This document shows, piece after piece, positions 8,475 through 19,616 of a stretch of DNA of 64,000 bases (the first letter of the stretch is position 1; each line of letters opens with the position of its first letter). The position numbers were made by a program, and so were the translations under genes. The DNA is from Pararhizobium sp. YC-54 (GTDB lineage Bacteria > Pseudomonadota > Alphaproteobacteria > Rhizobiales > Rhizobiaceae). The DNA lies in assembly GCF_025847205.1 (NCBI RefSeq), contig NZ_JAOYTH010000003.1:186001-250000 (forward strand), read 5' to 3'. Under the pieces are notes generated by a model. It ran no database searches. It had not been told where the DNA came from and worked only from the letters and a program-made list of their open reading frames with translations.

Positions 8475-10145
8475 ATGGCGCTCAGCTTTCTGAAAAAGGT
8501 CTTCACCTTCGGCAAGGACAAGCCGGCCGAAGCCGAGCCTGCCGGCGCGCCGGCACCCGACGCCGTGATGGATCAGGCGGAATCGACATTCAGCCCCGAG
8601 GAAACCCGGGCGATCGAAGCCCAGCTGGAGCCGCATTCCCGCACCGAAGATTTGCCGGTCGCTGAAGATCCTGTGCTGGCGGAGGAGATGGACACTGCGG
8701 GGGGGCCGTCTGCTGATACCCTCGATGCACCGGATGCCGAGGATGAGACTGTTACCTCCGCCGAAGAAGTGGACGTTACACCGGCAATTCTCCCTGCTAC
8801 CGAAGAGATCGGCGATATCGGCCTGATCCCGCTGTCGCTGCTGGAGGCGGAAGCCGAAGCGGCTGAGATCGAGGAAAGCTCGACACCCCCCTCTGTCCCG
8901 GAGCCTGTCCTCGGGCTTGCCGAAGGCAAGACCCGGGGGGGACATCTCCCCCTCAAGGGGGGAGATCAGATTGAGGATGACGCTTCCTCACTGCAACCTG
9001 CTGCGATTGAACAACCGCAGGAATTTACCGCACTTCCCGAGCTTGAAGACCAGATCGAGAGCCCACCAGCTGCGATCTCCCCCCTTGAGGGGGAGATGCC
9101 CGACAGGGCAGAGGAGGGGGGTGACGCACTTTCCGCAAACGCAGAGCCCATCGCCGAAATCGCCCTCCCCAAGGGCTTCGCCACCGGCCGCGCCGTCGAG
9201 CCGCAGCCTGAGGCGCCAAAGCAGAAACTCACCTGGTTCCAGCGCCTGCGCCAGGGTCTTGCCCGCACGTCGTCGCAGCTCACCGGCCAGATCACCGCCC
9301 TCTTCACCAAGCGCAAGCTGGATGACGAGACGCTGCAGGATCTCGAAGACCTGTTGATCCAGGCCGACCTCGGCGTCGAAACGGCACTGCGCGTCACCGA
9401 TACGCTGGCCTCCGAACGCTACGGCAAGGACGTGACCGGCGAAGACGTTTCCCGCATCATGGCCGCGGAAATCACCAAGGTTCTCGCCCCTGTTGCCAAG
9501 CCGCTGCAGCTCGACCTGTCCCACAAGCCGCATGTCATCCTCGTCGTTGGCGTCAACGGCACCGGCAAGACCACCACCATCGGCAAGCTCGCCGCCAAAC
9601 TCTCCGGCGCCGGCCTCAAGGTCATGCTCGCCGCCGGCGACACGTTCCGGGCCGCCGCCATCGAACAGCTGAAAATCTGGGCCGAGCGCACCAAGTCCGA
9701 CATCGTCTCTTCGAAACTCGGCGCCGATGCCGCAGGCCTTGCCTATGAGGCCTTCGAACAGGCGAAGCTGAAGAAGAGCGACGTGCTGATCATCGATACC
9801 GCCGGCCGCCTGCAGAACCGCACGGAGCTGATGGCGGAGCTGGAAAAGATCGTCCGCGTGCTCGGCAAGCTCGATCCCGATGCGCCGCATACGGTGTTGC
9901 AGACGCTCGACGCCACAACCGGCCAGAACGCGCTCAACCAGGTGGAAATCTTCCGCAATGTCGCCGGCGTCAACGGCCTGATCATGACCAAGCTCGACGG
10001 CACCGCGCGCGGCGGCATCCTCGTCGCCATTTCCGCCAAGCACAAGCTCCCCGTCTATTTCATCGGCGTTGGCGAAGGTGTGGACGATCTCGAACCATTC
10101 GAGGCGAAGGACTTTGCCGAGGCCATTGCCGGGATTCCCCATTGA
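8475..10145 (+). CDS. ftsY: Signal recognition particle receptor FtsY
   Basis: FtsY docks the Ffh-ribosome complex at the inner membrane. The 556-residue protein has a long acidic A region (about 20-250), then the N domain and the G domain with GVNGTGKTTT (359-368), DTAGR (441-445) and TKLDGTARGG (505-514). The A region contains two segments encoded by rhizobial palindromic repeats, roughly residues 154-166 (GGHLPLKGGD) and 202-217 (SPLEGEMPDRAEEGG), inserted in frame. The start MALSFLKKVF is conserved in rhizobia and lies 22 nt after the mtaB stop. Confidence 0.96.
   Translation: MALSFLKKVFTFGKDKPAEAEPAGAPAPDAVMDQAESTFSPEETRAIEAQLEPHSRTEDLPVAEDPVLAEEMDTAGGPSADTLDAPDAEDETVTSAEEVDVTPAILPATEEIGDIGLIPLSLLEAEAEAAEIEESSTPPSVPEPVLGLAEGKTRGGHLPLKGGDQIEDDASSLQPAAIEQPQEFTALPELEDQIESPPAAISPLEGEMPDRAEEGGDALSANAEPIAEIALPKGFATGRAVEPQPEAPKQKLTWFQRLRQGLARTSSQLTGQITALFTKRKLDDETLQDLEDLLIQADLGVETALRVTDTLASERYGKDVTGEDVSRIMAAEITKVLAPVAKPLQLDLSHKPHVILVVGVNGTGKTTTIGKLAAKLSGAGLKVMLAAGDTFRAAAIEQLKIWAERTKSDIVSSKLGADAAGLAYEAFEQAKLKKSDVLIIDTAGRLQNRTELMAELEKIVRVLGKLDPDAPHTVLQTLDATTGQNALNQVEIFRNVAGVNGLIMTKLDGTARGGILVAISAKHKLPVYFIGVGEGVDDLEPFEAKDFAEAIAGIPH
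8936..8971 (+). repeat. Palindromic element inside ftsY, copy 1
   Basis: ATCTCCCCCTC and AAGGGGGGAGAT form a hairpin within the ftsY reading frame. Flanking CACCCCCCTCTGTCCC at 8883 may be the outer part of the same intergenic element. Confidence 0.75.
9078..9125 (-). repeat. Palindromic element inside ftsY, copy 2 (inverted)
   Basis: ATCTCCCCCCTTGAGGGGGA followed by GATGCCCGACAGGGCAGAGG and a G-run is the reverse orientation of copy 1. It is translated as SPLEGEMPDRAEEGG, a peptide that such repeats commonly give when they fall in coding frames of rhizobia. Confidence 0.8.
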
Positions 10146-10197
10146 CGCGGATATCATTTTGCCTTTTTGCTGATGTTATAGGGGCCACCCCGGACTC

Positions 10198-10300
10198 CGT
10201 CATCTTCGGGCTTGACCCGAGGATCCAGACGCTGGGCTGAAATGCCGACTATCATACGCCGCACTGCGGATAGATCCTCGGGTCAAGCCCGAGGATGACG
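10198..10300. repeat. Long inverted repeat between ftsY and yciB
   Basis: Arms of about 27 bp at 10198-10225 and 10273-10300 share the core CGGGCTTGACCCGAGGATC and its complement with one mismatch. The same unit appears at 11628-11722, so it is a dispersed element. It could act as a transcription stop after ftsY. Confidence 0.85.
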
Positions 10301-10350
10301 ACGAGAGAGACGGCCCGCGCACCGGGCACAATCGCTTTAAGGACGTTACC

Positions 10351-10983
10351 ATGTCATCGATCGAGGCGGTCAAGCCGCGCAAGGAAATCAGCCCGCTTCT
10401 GAAGATGGTGCTTGAGCTCGGGCCGCTGGTGGTCTTCTTCTTCGCCAATTCGCGCGGCGAGTGGCTGGCCCAGAAATTCCCGGCATTGACCGAACTCGGC
10501 GGGCCGATCTTCATCGCCACCGGCCTGTTCATGGCCGCGACCGCGATTGCGCTCAGTGTTTCCTGGGTGTTGACCCGTACCCTGCCGATGATGCCGCTGA
10601 TCTCCGGCGTCGTCGTCTTCATCTTCGGCGCGCTGACGCTCTATCTGCAGAACGATACCTTCATCAAGATGAAGCCGACCATCGTCAACACGCTGTTCGG
10701 CGCCATCCTGCTCGGCGGCCTGCTGTTTGGAAAATCACTGCTCGGCTATGTCTTCCATGCCGCCTTCAAGCTCGACGAGGCCGGCTGGCGCAAGCTGACC
10801 ATCCGCTGGGGCGTGTTCTTCGTGTTCCTTGCTGTGCTCAACGAAGTTGTCTGGCGCAATTTTTCGACCGATTTCTGGGTCGCCTTCAAGGTCTGGGGCA
10901 CGATGCCGATCACAATCCTGTTCACCCTGTCGCAGATGCCGATCATCATGAAGCATTCGCTGGAACAGGATACGCCGAAGTGA
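10351..10983 (+). CDS. Inner membrane septation protein A family (YciB/IspZ)
   Basis: The 210-residue protein has about five to six hydrophobic helices and the family blocks [61 protein letters not shown] and the ending [10 protein letters not shown]. YciB proteins sit in the inner membrane and are linked to cell-envelope synthesis and septation; their molecular activity is unsettled. The start [13 protein letters not shown] follows an inverted repeat by about 50 nt. Its TGA overlaps the GTG of the next gene, so the two are coupled. Confidence 0.9.
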   Translation: MSSIEAVKPRKEISPLLKMVLELGPLVVFFFANSRGEWLAQKFPALTELGGPIFIATGLFMAATAIALSVSWVLTRTLPMMPLISGVVVFIFGALTLYLQNDTFIKMKPTIVNTLFGAILLGGLLFGKSLLGYVFHAAFKLDEAGWRKLTIRWGVFFVFLAVLNEVVWRNFSTDFWVAFKVWGTMPITILFTLSQMPIIMKHSLEQDTPK

Positions 10984-11573
10984 CAACCCTGGCACCGGCC
11001 GAAAACCGTTCGCCGCGTGCCGCCACCTTCTGGCTTGCCGCCTGCGCTGCCGTTCTCATCGCGCAAATCATCATCGAATACTGGATGGGTCGCACGCCGA
11101 TCTGCGAATGCGGCACCATCAAGCTGTTCGAGCCCAATGCCAACGGCCCCGGCAATTCGCAGCATCTGGCCGACTGGTATACCCCGTCGCATATCATCCA
11201 CGGCTTCCTGTTCTACGGGCTTGCCCATCTGACCTTGCGCGGCAAGCCGCTGGCGGCAAAGCTGCTGCTGGCGCTGGTCATCGAATCCGGCTGGGAAATC
11301 CTCGAAAACTCCCCCATCATCATCGACCGCTACCGCGCCGCGACCATCTCGCTCGATTACTATGGCGACAGCATCCTGAACTCGGCGATGGACACGATCT
11401 TCATGGCGCTCGGCTTCTTTTTCGCCTGGCGCGTGCCGGTCGCGGTCACCGTTGCCATCGCCATCTTCTTCGAGATTTTCACCGGCTGGCTGATCCGAGA
11501 CAATCTGACCTTGAACGTGCTGATGCTGGTTTATCCGCTGGAAGCGGTGAAGGCGTGGCAGAGCGCGATTTGA
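10980..11573 (+). CDS. DUF2585 (UPF0314) membrane protein
   Basis: The 197-residue product starts at GTG 10980, overlapping the yciB stop. It has a first membrane helix at about 16-32 ([21 protein letters not shown]), then the conserved [11 protein letters not shown] and [17 protein letters not shown] motifs, a [23 protein letters not shown] helix and two further helices. These features match the DUF2585 family of Rhizobiales, whose function is unknown. The His and Glu residues inside helices suggest a metal or lipid role, but that is inference only. Confidence 0.85.
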   Translation: MTTLAPAENRSPRAATFWLAACAAVLIAQIIIEYWMGRTPICECGTIKLFEPNANGPGNSQHLADWYTPSHIIHGFLFYGLAHLTLRGKPLAAKLLLALVIESGWEILENSPIIIDRYRAATISLDYYGDSILNSAMDTIFMALGFFFAWRVPVAVTVAIAIFFEIFTGWLIRDNLTLNVLMLVYPLEAVKAWQSAI

Positions 11574-11627
11574 CGTTGCCTTCGAGGACTGAGGCCCGAC
11601 AGCACTCGCATGTTATCCTCGGCCTTG

Positions 11628-11722
11628 AGTCATCCTCGGCCCTTGAGCCGAGGATCCATATTCAGCCATTCGGGTTCGACGCCTTTGGCGAATGGATGCT
11701 CGGGTCAAGCCCGAGCATGACG
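11628..11722. repeat. Inverted repeat between DUF2585 gene and ccmG
   Basis: TCATCCTCGG and TTGAGCCGAGGATCC form one arm region; GGGTCAAGCCCGAGCATGAC forms the other. The core is shared with the element at 10198-10300. It separates convergent genes and may stop transcription from both sides. Confidence 0.8.
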
Positions 11723-11745
11723 GAGCCTGAAGGGCAGAGCCCCAC

Positions 11746-12357
11746 TTACGACTTCCCAGCCAAAGCCTTCTCGATCGCCGGATAGAGCCCGTCCTTCAGG
11801 CTGCGCTCATCGAACGGCCCGACCCGCTTGTAGACGATCGTCCCCGAGGCATCGACGAGGTAGGATTCCGGGATCCCATAGACACCCCAGTCGATCGCCG
11901 CCTTGCCGCGCGGATCGACACCGACGGCGGCGAAGGGATTGCCGAGTTCGCCGAGGAACCGCAGCGCATTTTCGGTCTGGTCCTTGTAGTTGATACCGAC
12001 CACCGTCAGCCGCGGGTCTTTGGCCAGTTCCAGGATGATCGGGTTTTCCTCGCGGCACGGCAAGCACCAGGAGGCCCAGACATTGACCAGGGTCAGCTTG
12101 CCCTTGATCGCCGCATCGGTGAGCGCCGGCATCGGGGCGCCCTTGAAGATCGCGCCTTCGAGCGGCGGCATATCCAGTGACGGTGCCTTGGTGCCTATCA
12201 GCGCGGAGGGGATTTCGCTGATGTCCCGGCCGGAATCGAGCTGGCTCCAGAAGATGACGGCGAGCCCCGCGAAAATCACAAGCGGCAGCAATGCAAAGAC
12301 GATGCGCATCTTGCCCGGCCGGCTGCTTTCCGGCGTGGCGGGGGTCTCGATGCTCAT
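11746..12357 (-). CDS. ccmG: Cytochrome c maturation thiol:disulfide interchange protein CcmG/DsbE
   Basis: The 203-residue protein is a membrane-anchored periplasmic thioredoxin (anchor about 18-37). The active site WASWCLPC gives C98 and C101, and the GIPESYLVDASG segment with the cis-Pro is typical. It reduces apocytochrome c cysteines before haem attachment. The ATG at 12355-12357 overlaps the ccmD stop (ATGA), so it is coupled to ccmD. It is the last gene of the leftward ccmA-B-C-D-G series. Confidence 0.94.
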   Translation of the reverse strand: MSIETPATPESSRPGKMRIVFALLPLVIFAGLAVIFWSQLDSGRDISEIPSALIGTKAPSLDMPPLEGAIFKGAPMPALTDAAIKGKLTLVNVWASWCLPCREENPIILELAKDPRLTVVGINYKDQTENALRFLGELGNPFAAVGVDPRGKAAIDWGVYGIPESYLVDASGTIVYKRVGPFDERSLKDGLYPAIEKALAGKS

Positions 12358-12524
12358 TGTGCTTCTCCGGCCTGCACTGAGCGGCGGCGGATGCCGGCCT
12401 CGTCCAGCGCCTGCAATTCGCGGCGCCGTGCCCGTCCGTCGGTCCACACCCAGAGAACGAGGGCAAGCACGGTGACAACGGCAATGCCGTAGCTGGCGGC
12501 GACATAGGCGGTGTGGGTCATCAT
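12354..12524 (-). CDS. ccmD: Haem exporter protein CcmD
   Basis: This 56-residue frame lies exactly between ccmC and ccmG. It begins MMTHTAYVAASYGIAVVTVL, has one membrane helix (about 9-28) followed by a charged DGRARRRELQALDEAGIRRR tail, which is the CcmD pattern. CcmD is a small membrane subunit that releases holo-CcmE from the CcmABC complex. Its stop overlaps the ccmG start and its own start is 4 nt after the ccmC stop. ATG 12521 is an equally possible start. Confidence 0.88.
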   Translation of the reverse strand: MMTHTAYVAASYGIAVVTVLALVLWVWTDGRARRRELQALDEAGIRRRSVQAGEAQ

Positions 12525-12528
12525 CGGC

Positions 12529-13290
12529 TCAGACCTCCCGGCCGGCGCTGCGGGCGGCCTGACGGCGCATCGAGGTCACCCGGCGGCGCCAGATTTCGTT
12601 GCGCATGGCGGCGATATGCAGGGTGAAGAACAGCATGGTGAAGGCAACCGCCATCACCAAAAGCGGCGCCAGAAATTCCGGATCGATCGCCGAGCCGCCG
12701 AGCCGAAGCACGCTTGCCGGCTGGTGCAGCGTGTTCCACCATTCGACCGAGAACTTGATGATCGGGATGTTGACGAAGCCGACGAGGATCAAGACGGCCG
12801 AAACCTTGGCGGCCTTGCCCGGCTCGTCCATGGCCCGGTTGAGGGCAATCAGCCCGAGATACATCAGGAACAGCACGAAGACCGAGGTCAGTCGCGCATC
12901 CCAGACCCACCAGGTGCCCCACATCGGCTTGCCCCAGAGCGAGCCGGTAACCAATGCCAGAAAGGTGAAGGAGGCACCGATTGGTGCGGCGGCCCGGACG
13001 GCCACGTCGGCCAGCGGATGGCGCCAGACCAGGGTGCCCAGCGCCGAAAGCGCCATCACCGAGTAACACATCATCGACAGCCAGGCGGCGGGCACATGCA
13101 CATACATGATGCGCACTGTCTCGCCCTGCTGGTAATCGCCTTCGGTGGTGAAGGAAAGATAAAGCCCAATGGCAAACAAAAGCACCGTCAATCCGGCAAA
13201 CCACGGCAGGACACGTCCGGCCAAAGCCAGAAACCGGGTGGGATTGGCAAGGTCGCTGAATTTTCGAATGGCCAGACTGTTTTCGCTCAT
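12529..13290 (-). CDS. ccmC: Haem handling protein CcmC
   Basis: The 253-residue protein has six membrane helices and the tryptophan-rich periplasmic haem motif WGTWWVWDARLTS (about 124-136). CcmC binds haem on the outer face and loads it onto the chaperone CcmE. Conserved His residues flank the WWD region (VHVPAAW; MEEWWNTLHQP-like VEWWNTLHQPASV). It lies between ccmB and ccmD; the 112-nt gap to ccmB is longer than the other spacings. The gene for CcmE is not in this window. Confidence 0.95.
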   Translation of the reverse strand: MSENSLAIRKFSDLANPTRFLALAGRVLPWFAGLTVLLFAIGLYLSFTTEGDYQQGETVRIMYVHVPAAWLSMMCYSVMALSALGTLVWRHPLADVAVRAAAPIGASFTFLALVTGSLWGKPMWGTWWVWDARLTSVFVLFLMYLGLIALNRAMDEPGKAAKVSAVLILVGFVNIPIIKFSVEWWNTLHQPASVLRLGGSAIDPEFLAPLLVMAVAFTMLFFTLHIAAMRNEIWRRRVTSMRRQAARSAGREV

Positions 13291-13402
13291 GACGGTTCTT
13301 TAACGCGCAACGCGCTTCTCTTCAATAAAGCCGCTGCAATCACATTTGCGTCAGAGCGACGCGCGTTCAATCAACGCGCCGACATCGCTCCATCCTTTCA
13401 TT

Positions 13403-14062
13403 CTAGTCCGACGCGGACCGGAGTGCCAGCGCTGCCGCCAAGGGCCCGATGACGGCAAAGAACAGCGTGATGGCAATCAATATCAGCAGGGGCGGCAAGA
13501 ATGGGGCCGGATCATGAACGGCAGCATAGGCGGCACTGACGCCGAAGATCAGCACCGGGATCGCCAGCGGCAGCACAAGGATCGAGACCAGAAGCCCGCC
13601 ACGCGGCAGCGTCACCGCGACGGCAGCACCGCTCGCGCCGATAAACGTAATGGCCGGCGTCCCCACCAGAAGCGTCAGCATCGTCGCGCCGATGGCAATC
13701 TCGCTCATGTTCATGAACAGCCCGAGCAGCGGCGCGGCGATCACCAATGGCAGACCGGTCGCCGCCCAGTGCGCCAGGCATTTCACCAGCACCGTCAGCA
13801 CCAGCGGCATCTCCTGCATCAGCATCAGGTCCAGCGATCCATCCTCGCGCTCCGCCTGGAAAAGCCGGTCAAGGCCAAGCAGCGAGGCAAGCAGCGCGCC
13901 GATCCACAGGATCGCCGGGCCGATCCGCGACAGCAGATTGAGATCCGGACCGACGGCAAAGGGCACGACGGCAACGACCGTCATGAAGAACAACACGCCG
14001 ATCAGGGCGCCACCACCGGCGCGCATCGCGAGTTTGAGGTCCCGGAGGAAGAGGGCGATCAT
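13403..14062 (-). CDS. ccmB: Haem exporter permease CcmB
   Basis: The 219-residue product is a six-helix permease with the family blocks MIALFLRDLKLAM, LFQAEREDGSLDLML and LPLAIPVLIFG. It forms the CcmAB ABC transporter that drives release of holo-CcmE. I chose ATG 14060-14062; the reading to 14119 would add residues encoded by an intergenic palindromic repeat. Upstream, two repeat copies lie between it and ccmA, which is unusual since these genes are often adjacent. Confidence 0.93.
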   Translation of the reverse strand: MIALFLRDLKLAMRAGGGALIGVLFFMTVVAVVPFAVGPDLNLLSRIGPAILWIGALLASLLGLDRLFQAEREDGSLDLMLMQEMPLVLTVLVKCLAHWAATGLPLVIAAPLLGLFMNMSEIAIGATMLTLLVGTPAITFIGASGAAVAVTLPRGGLLVSILVLPLAIPVLIFGVSAAYAAVHDPAPFLPPLLILIAITLFFAVIGPLAAALALRSASD

Positions 14063-14096
14063 GATGCAACCTGCCCCAACGGTGCGCCAGAGAAAG

Positions 14097-14134
14097 GCCC
14101 CTCCCCAACCCCTCCCCACAAGGGGGAGGGACTA
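14097..14134 (+). repeat. Palindromic element between ccmB and ccmA, copy 1
   Basis: CCCCTCCCCA, ACCCCTCCCC, ACAAGGGGGAGGG form a hairpin of the dispersed CTCCCC/GGGGAG type. An inverted copy lies at 14215-14253. Confidence 0.8.
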
Positions 14135-14214
14135 ACCCGAGGCGCCGACCTCGCCAAACAACCAAGCACGTCTGCCACGATAGCCCGCAAATTTGCGCGA
14201 GGGGTTTCGGCGCG

Positions 14215-14253
14215 GGTGCCCCTCCCCCTTGTGGGGAGGGGTTGGGGAGGGGT
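14215..14253 (-). repeat. Palindromic element between ccmB and ccmA, copy 2 (inverted)
   Basis: GTGCCCCTCCCCCTTGTGGG followed by GAGGGGTTGGGGAGGGGTC is the reverse orientation of copy 1. Together the pair encloses about 80 bp of unassigned sequence inside the ccm cluster. Confidence 0.8.
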
Positions 14254-14273
14254 CTTCGTCAAGCAAAGCATTT

Positions 14274-14915
14274 TCAAACCACGTCCCCCACTCCCGCAAA
14301 TCCCGTCATCCGCAATTCCTGCGCAGCCACCCCCAGTGGCTGATGCGTCGCCGCAATGGCGATACCGCCGGTCCTCAGATGCCTCTCCACCAGCCCCGCA
14401 AACAACCGGTCCGCCGCCGCATCCAGCGCCGCCGTCGGTTCGTCGAGGATCCAGACCGGCCGGTAGGCGACGAGCAGCTTGGCCATCGCCATTCGCCGCT
14501 GCTGCCCGGCCGAGAGATAGCCGAAGGGAAGATGTGAAATTCCACCAAGGCCGAGTGCCTCCGTGGCCGCCTCAATGCCGATACCGGAGCCACCGGCCGA
14601 ATCACCCATGAAGGATTTCCAGAAGGACAGGTTTTCCTGAACGGTCAGCTCGCGCTTCATCGCATTGTGGTGGCCGAGATAGTGGCAGAGTTCGCGCGGA
14701 TGGCCGATATCCGGCACCGCGCCTTTAATCTGGACCTTGCCGGTTTCTGCCGCCAGAAGCCCCGCCAGAACACGCAGCAGCGTCGACTTGCCCGACCCGT
14801 TCGGCCCCGTGACGATCAAGGCTTGCCCGGCCTCAAGAACGAACGAAATATCGTGGAAAATCAGGTCCTCGCCGCGTTTTGCACTGAGGTCCTCGACGGC
14901 GAGGCTGATCGGCAT
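14274..14915 (-). CDS. ccmA: Haem exporter ATP-binding protein CcmA
   Basis: The 213-residue ABC ATPase has Walker A GPNGSGKSTL (about 37-46), signature LSAGQQRR, Walker B VWILDEP and a switch His (ATHQPL). It pairs with CcmB and CcmC in haem chaperone cycling. It is the first gene of the leftward ccm series, divergent from acnA across about 260 nt. That space contains the short palindrome CTCAATTTGAG at 14959-14969 and a possible -10 box CTATAA at 15003-15008, neither of which I can assign with confidence. Confidence 0.94.
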   Translation of the reverse strand: MPISLAVEDLSAKRGEDLIFHDISFVLEAGQALIVTGPNGSGKSTLLRVLAGLLAAETGKVQIKGAVPDIGHPRELCHYLGHHNAMKRELTVQENLSFWKSFMGDSAGGSGIGIEAATEALGLGGISHLPFGYLSAGQQRRMAMAKLLVAYRPVWILDEPTAALDAAADRLFAGLVERHLRTGGIAIAATHQPLGVAAQELRMTGFAGVGDVV

Positions 14916-15177
14916 TCACATTCCTTTTACGACGTTCACCGCAGTGCAAAAAAATTGTCTCAATTTGAGGACGGATGGTCTGGCACGTTCCGGAGAAATT
15001 ATCTATAACCGCCCCAACACGCCAGCGGTCGGCGTGAATTTCATCCTAGCGCCGAACTTGGAATGATTTCCACGTACGGACAGCGGAAATGGCCGTACCC
15101 GCATCCCATATCGCGCTTAAAATGCGTTCGGGCGTTCGTGCGTCAGGTTTTGGCGATCTAACGGAACGGGGTATCCA

Positions 15178-17868
<2,691 letters not shown>

Positions 17869-17896
17869 TGCATCCCTGATACCGAGATGAACGAAG

Positions 17897-17925
17897 CCGG
17901 GGCTTTCACGAGCCCCGGTTTTTTT
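17897..17925 (+). terminator. Rho-independent terminator after acnA
   Basis: CCGGGGCT (17897-17904) pairs with AGCCCCGG (17911-17918) around a TTCACG loop and is followed by seven T. It lies 28 nt past the acnA stop. Confidence 0.93.
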
Positions 17926-18062
17926 GTGATCGCCGGCGCCATAAATCTCACTCCAACGTGATTTTCCGTTGAAAGGGGAGCAGCGTATGAAAGACGCAGA
18001 TAAAGGCTGCACACCGGTACAATATCGTTGAAATGCCAAAACACCTGAAATGGAAAGCCCCG

Positions 18063-18821
18063 ATGTCTGGATCATCCACCGTTCGCCGCATCACGCTCGC
18101 CTGTGGCCTTGGCCTTATGGCGATGCCGGCCGTGGCCGGGGACATGGGGAAGCCGGCAGGCGTCGTCGAACTGTTCACCAGCCAGGGCTGTTCGTCCTGT
18201 CCGCCGGCGGATGCGGCGTTGAAAAAGCTGATCGACGGCGGCAAGGTCGTCGCACTGTCCTATCACGTCGATTACTGGAACTATCTCGGCTGGGCCGACA
18301 CACTGGCCTCAAAGGACAACACCGCCCGGCAATATGCCTACGCCAAAATGTTCGGCCGCAGTGGTGTCTACACGCCGCAGGCGGTGCTCAACGGCCGCGA
18401 CCATATCAACGGCGCGGATCTCGACGGAATCAACAATCGCCTTTCGGCGATGAATTCTGCGGGAAAGGGCCTTGATGTTCCGGTCTCCGCCAACGTCCAC
18501 AATGACGAGATCGACATCAAGATCGGTGCCGGCAGCGGCAAGGCCAATGTCGTCGTCGTCTATTTCAACCGCCAGCAGCTTGTCGACGTCAAGAAGGGCG
18601 AAAACAGCGGCAAGACGATTTCCTATTGGCATTCCGTCCGCGACGTCCAGACGATCGGCATGTGGGATGGCAAGCCTGCCAATTTCGTTCTGCCCGACTC
18701 CATCCTCAACGAGGGAGAAAACGGCGGCTGCGCTGTGCTGCTGCAGAAGATGAAGGACAGCGAAACGCCCGGCGCCATCCTGGGCGCCACGACCGTCATG
18801 GCCGACAATACCGCCAATTGA
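18063..18821 (+). CDS. DUF1223 thioredoxin-like exported protein
   Basis: The 252-residue protein has a signal peptide (cleavage near AVAGD), then VVELFTSQGCSSCPPADAAL, a thioredoxin-like motif typical of DUF1223. The VVALSYHVDYWNYLGW and YTPQAVLNGRDHINGAD blocks are also hallmarks of this family, common in Rhizobiales. The CSSC pair suggests a redox role in the periplasm, but no partner is known. Start MSGSSTVRR (18063) is preferred; an ATG at 18033 would add ten residues before the signal peptide. Confidence 0.88.
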   Translation: MSGSSTVRRITLACGLGLMAMPAVAGDMGKPAGVVELFTSQGCSSCPPADAALKKLIDGGKVVALSYHVDYWNYLGWADTLASKDNTARQYAYAKMFGRSGVYTPQAVLNGRDHINGADLDGINNRLSAMNSAGKGLDVPVSANVHNDEIDIKIGAGSGKANVVVVYFNRQQLVDVKKGENSGKTISYWHSVRDVQTIGMWDGKPANFVLPDSILNEGENGGCAVLLQKMKDSETPGAILGATTVMADNTAN

Positions 18822-19207
18822 ATAAACTGGTTCGGCCCGGCAGCATCGAGGGGCTGGGGCTGAGGGTTCGAAGATGCCGGACCGAACCGTCCACGCTTCG
18901 CAGGCACATGCAGTACCCGGTCCACTTGGCGTCTGGAGCAGCCGCGCCCGATGGGCGCTTTGGCCAGCCACTCCAATGCTGCACCCGTTCAAGGCAGAAA
19001 TCCTCAAACAGACAGCAGGCCGTGCACGCGGGAGGACTCCCCCAATGCCGACGGGCGCAAGTTTCGTTGCCAATTGGGGCGCCGGTTTGACTGAAATGCG
19101 GCGCACCCGAAAAAAGTCTTCCTGCGTCCGGTCCGCCTTGCGACTTGCATTTCAGCGAAGCTCAGGCAAACTGTAACCGTCCTGTCACAATAAAAGCCGG
19201 GGTAAAG
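18822..19207. other. 386-bp gene-free region
   Basis: No coding frame here looks real. I see a 9-bp inverted repeat, CTGAAATGC (19091-19099) with GCATTTCAG (19147-19155), whose 47-nt spacer is GC-rich; it could be a leader structure of the following DUF2794 gene. Nothing else is recognisable. Confidence 0.4.
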
Positions 19208-19615
19208 ATGACCGATGAGCCGGATTTTCAGCGAGGCGAAACCCGTTCGGAAAGGCAGCAAACGTCAGATGTGGTTGTAAACCTGCACGAATATCGCAGC
19301 AGCAACCAGGACTTACTCCCCATCACTTTCCACCGCCGGGAACTCGACATGATCCTGCGGATTTACGGTCGCATGGTCGGTGAAGGCGAGTGGCGCGACT
19401 ATGCAATGGACCATCTGCGCGACAAGGCCGTCTTCTCGGTGTTCAAGCGTTCGGGCGAGATGCCGCTTTTCCGGATCGAAAAAAATCCAAAACTGGCGGC
19501 GAAACAAGGGGCATTCAGCGTCGCCAACACGCACGGCATGATCCTCAAGCGTGGCCACGACCTGCAGCAGGTGCTGAAAGTCTTCGACAAGATGCTGAAG
19601 GTCATCAGGACCTGA
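19208..19615 (+). CDS. DUF2794 family protein
   Basis: The 135-residue cytosolic protein carries the conserved run ITFHRRELDMILRIYGRMV, GEWRDYAMDHLRDKAVFSVF and MILKRGHDLQQVLKVFDKML, which defines DUF2794 in alphaproteobacteria. The function is unknown. The start MTDEPDFQRG (19208) follows GGGGTAAAG; a reading from 19145 would add a Cys-containing stretch with no similarity to the family. It is convergent with the GNAT gene, only 1 nt apart. Confidence 0.85.
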   Translation: MTDEPDFQRGETRSERQQTSDVVVNLHEYRSSNQDLLPITFHRRELDMILRIYGRMVGEGEWRDYAMDHLRDKAVFSVFKRSGEMPLFRIEKNPKLAAKQGAFSVANTHGMILKRGHDLQQVLKVFDKMLKVIRT

Positions 19616-19616
19616 A

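Noticed and set aside
18874..19176. 100-codon frame in the DUF1223-DUF2794 gap
   Set aside because: No ribosome site or family; sequence composition is non-coding.
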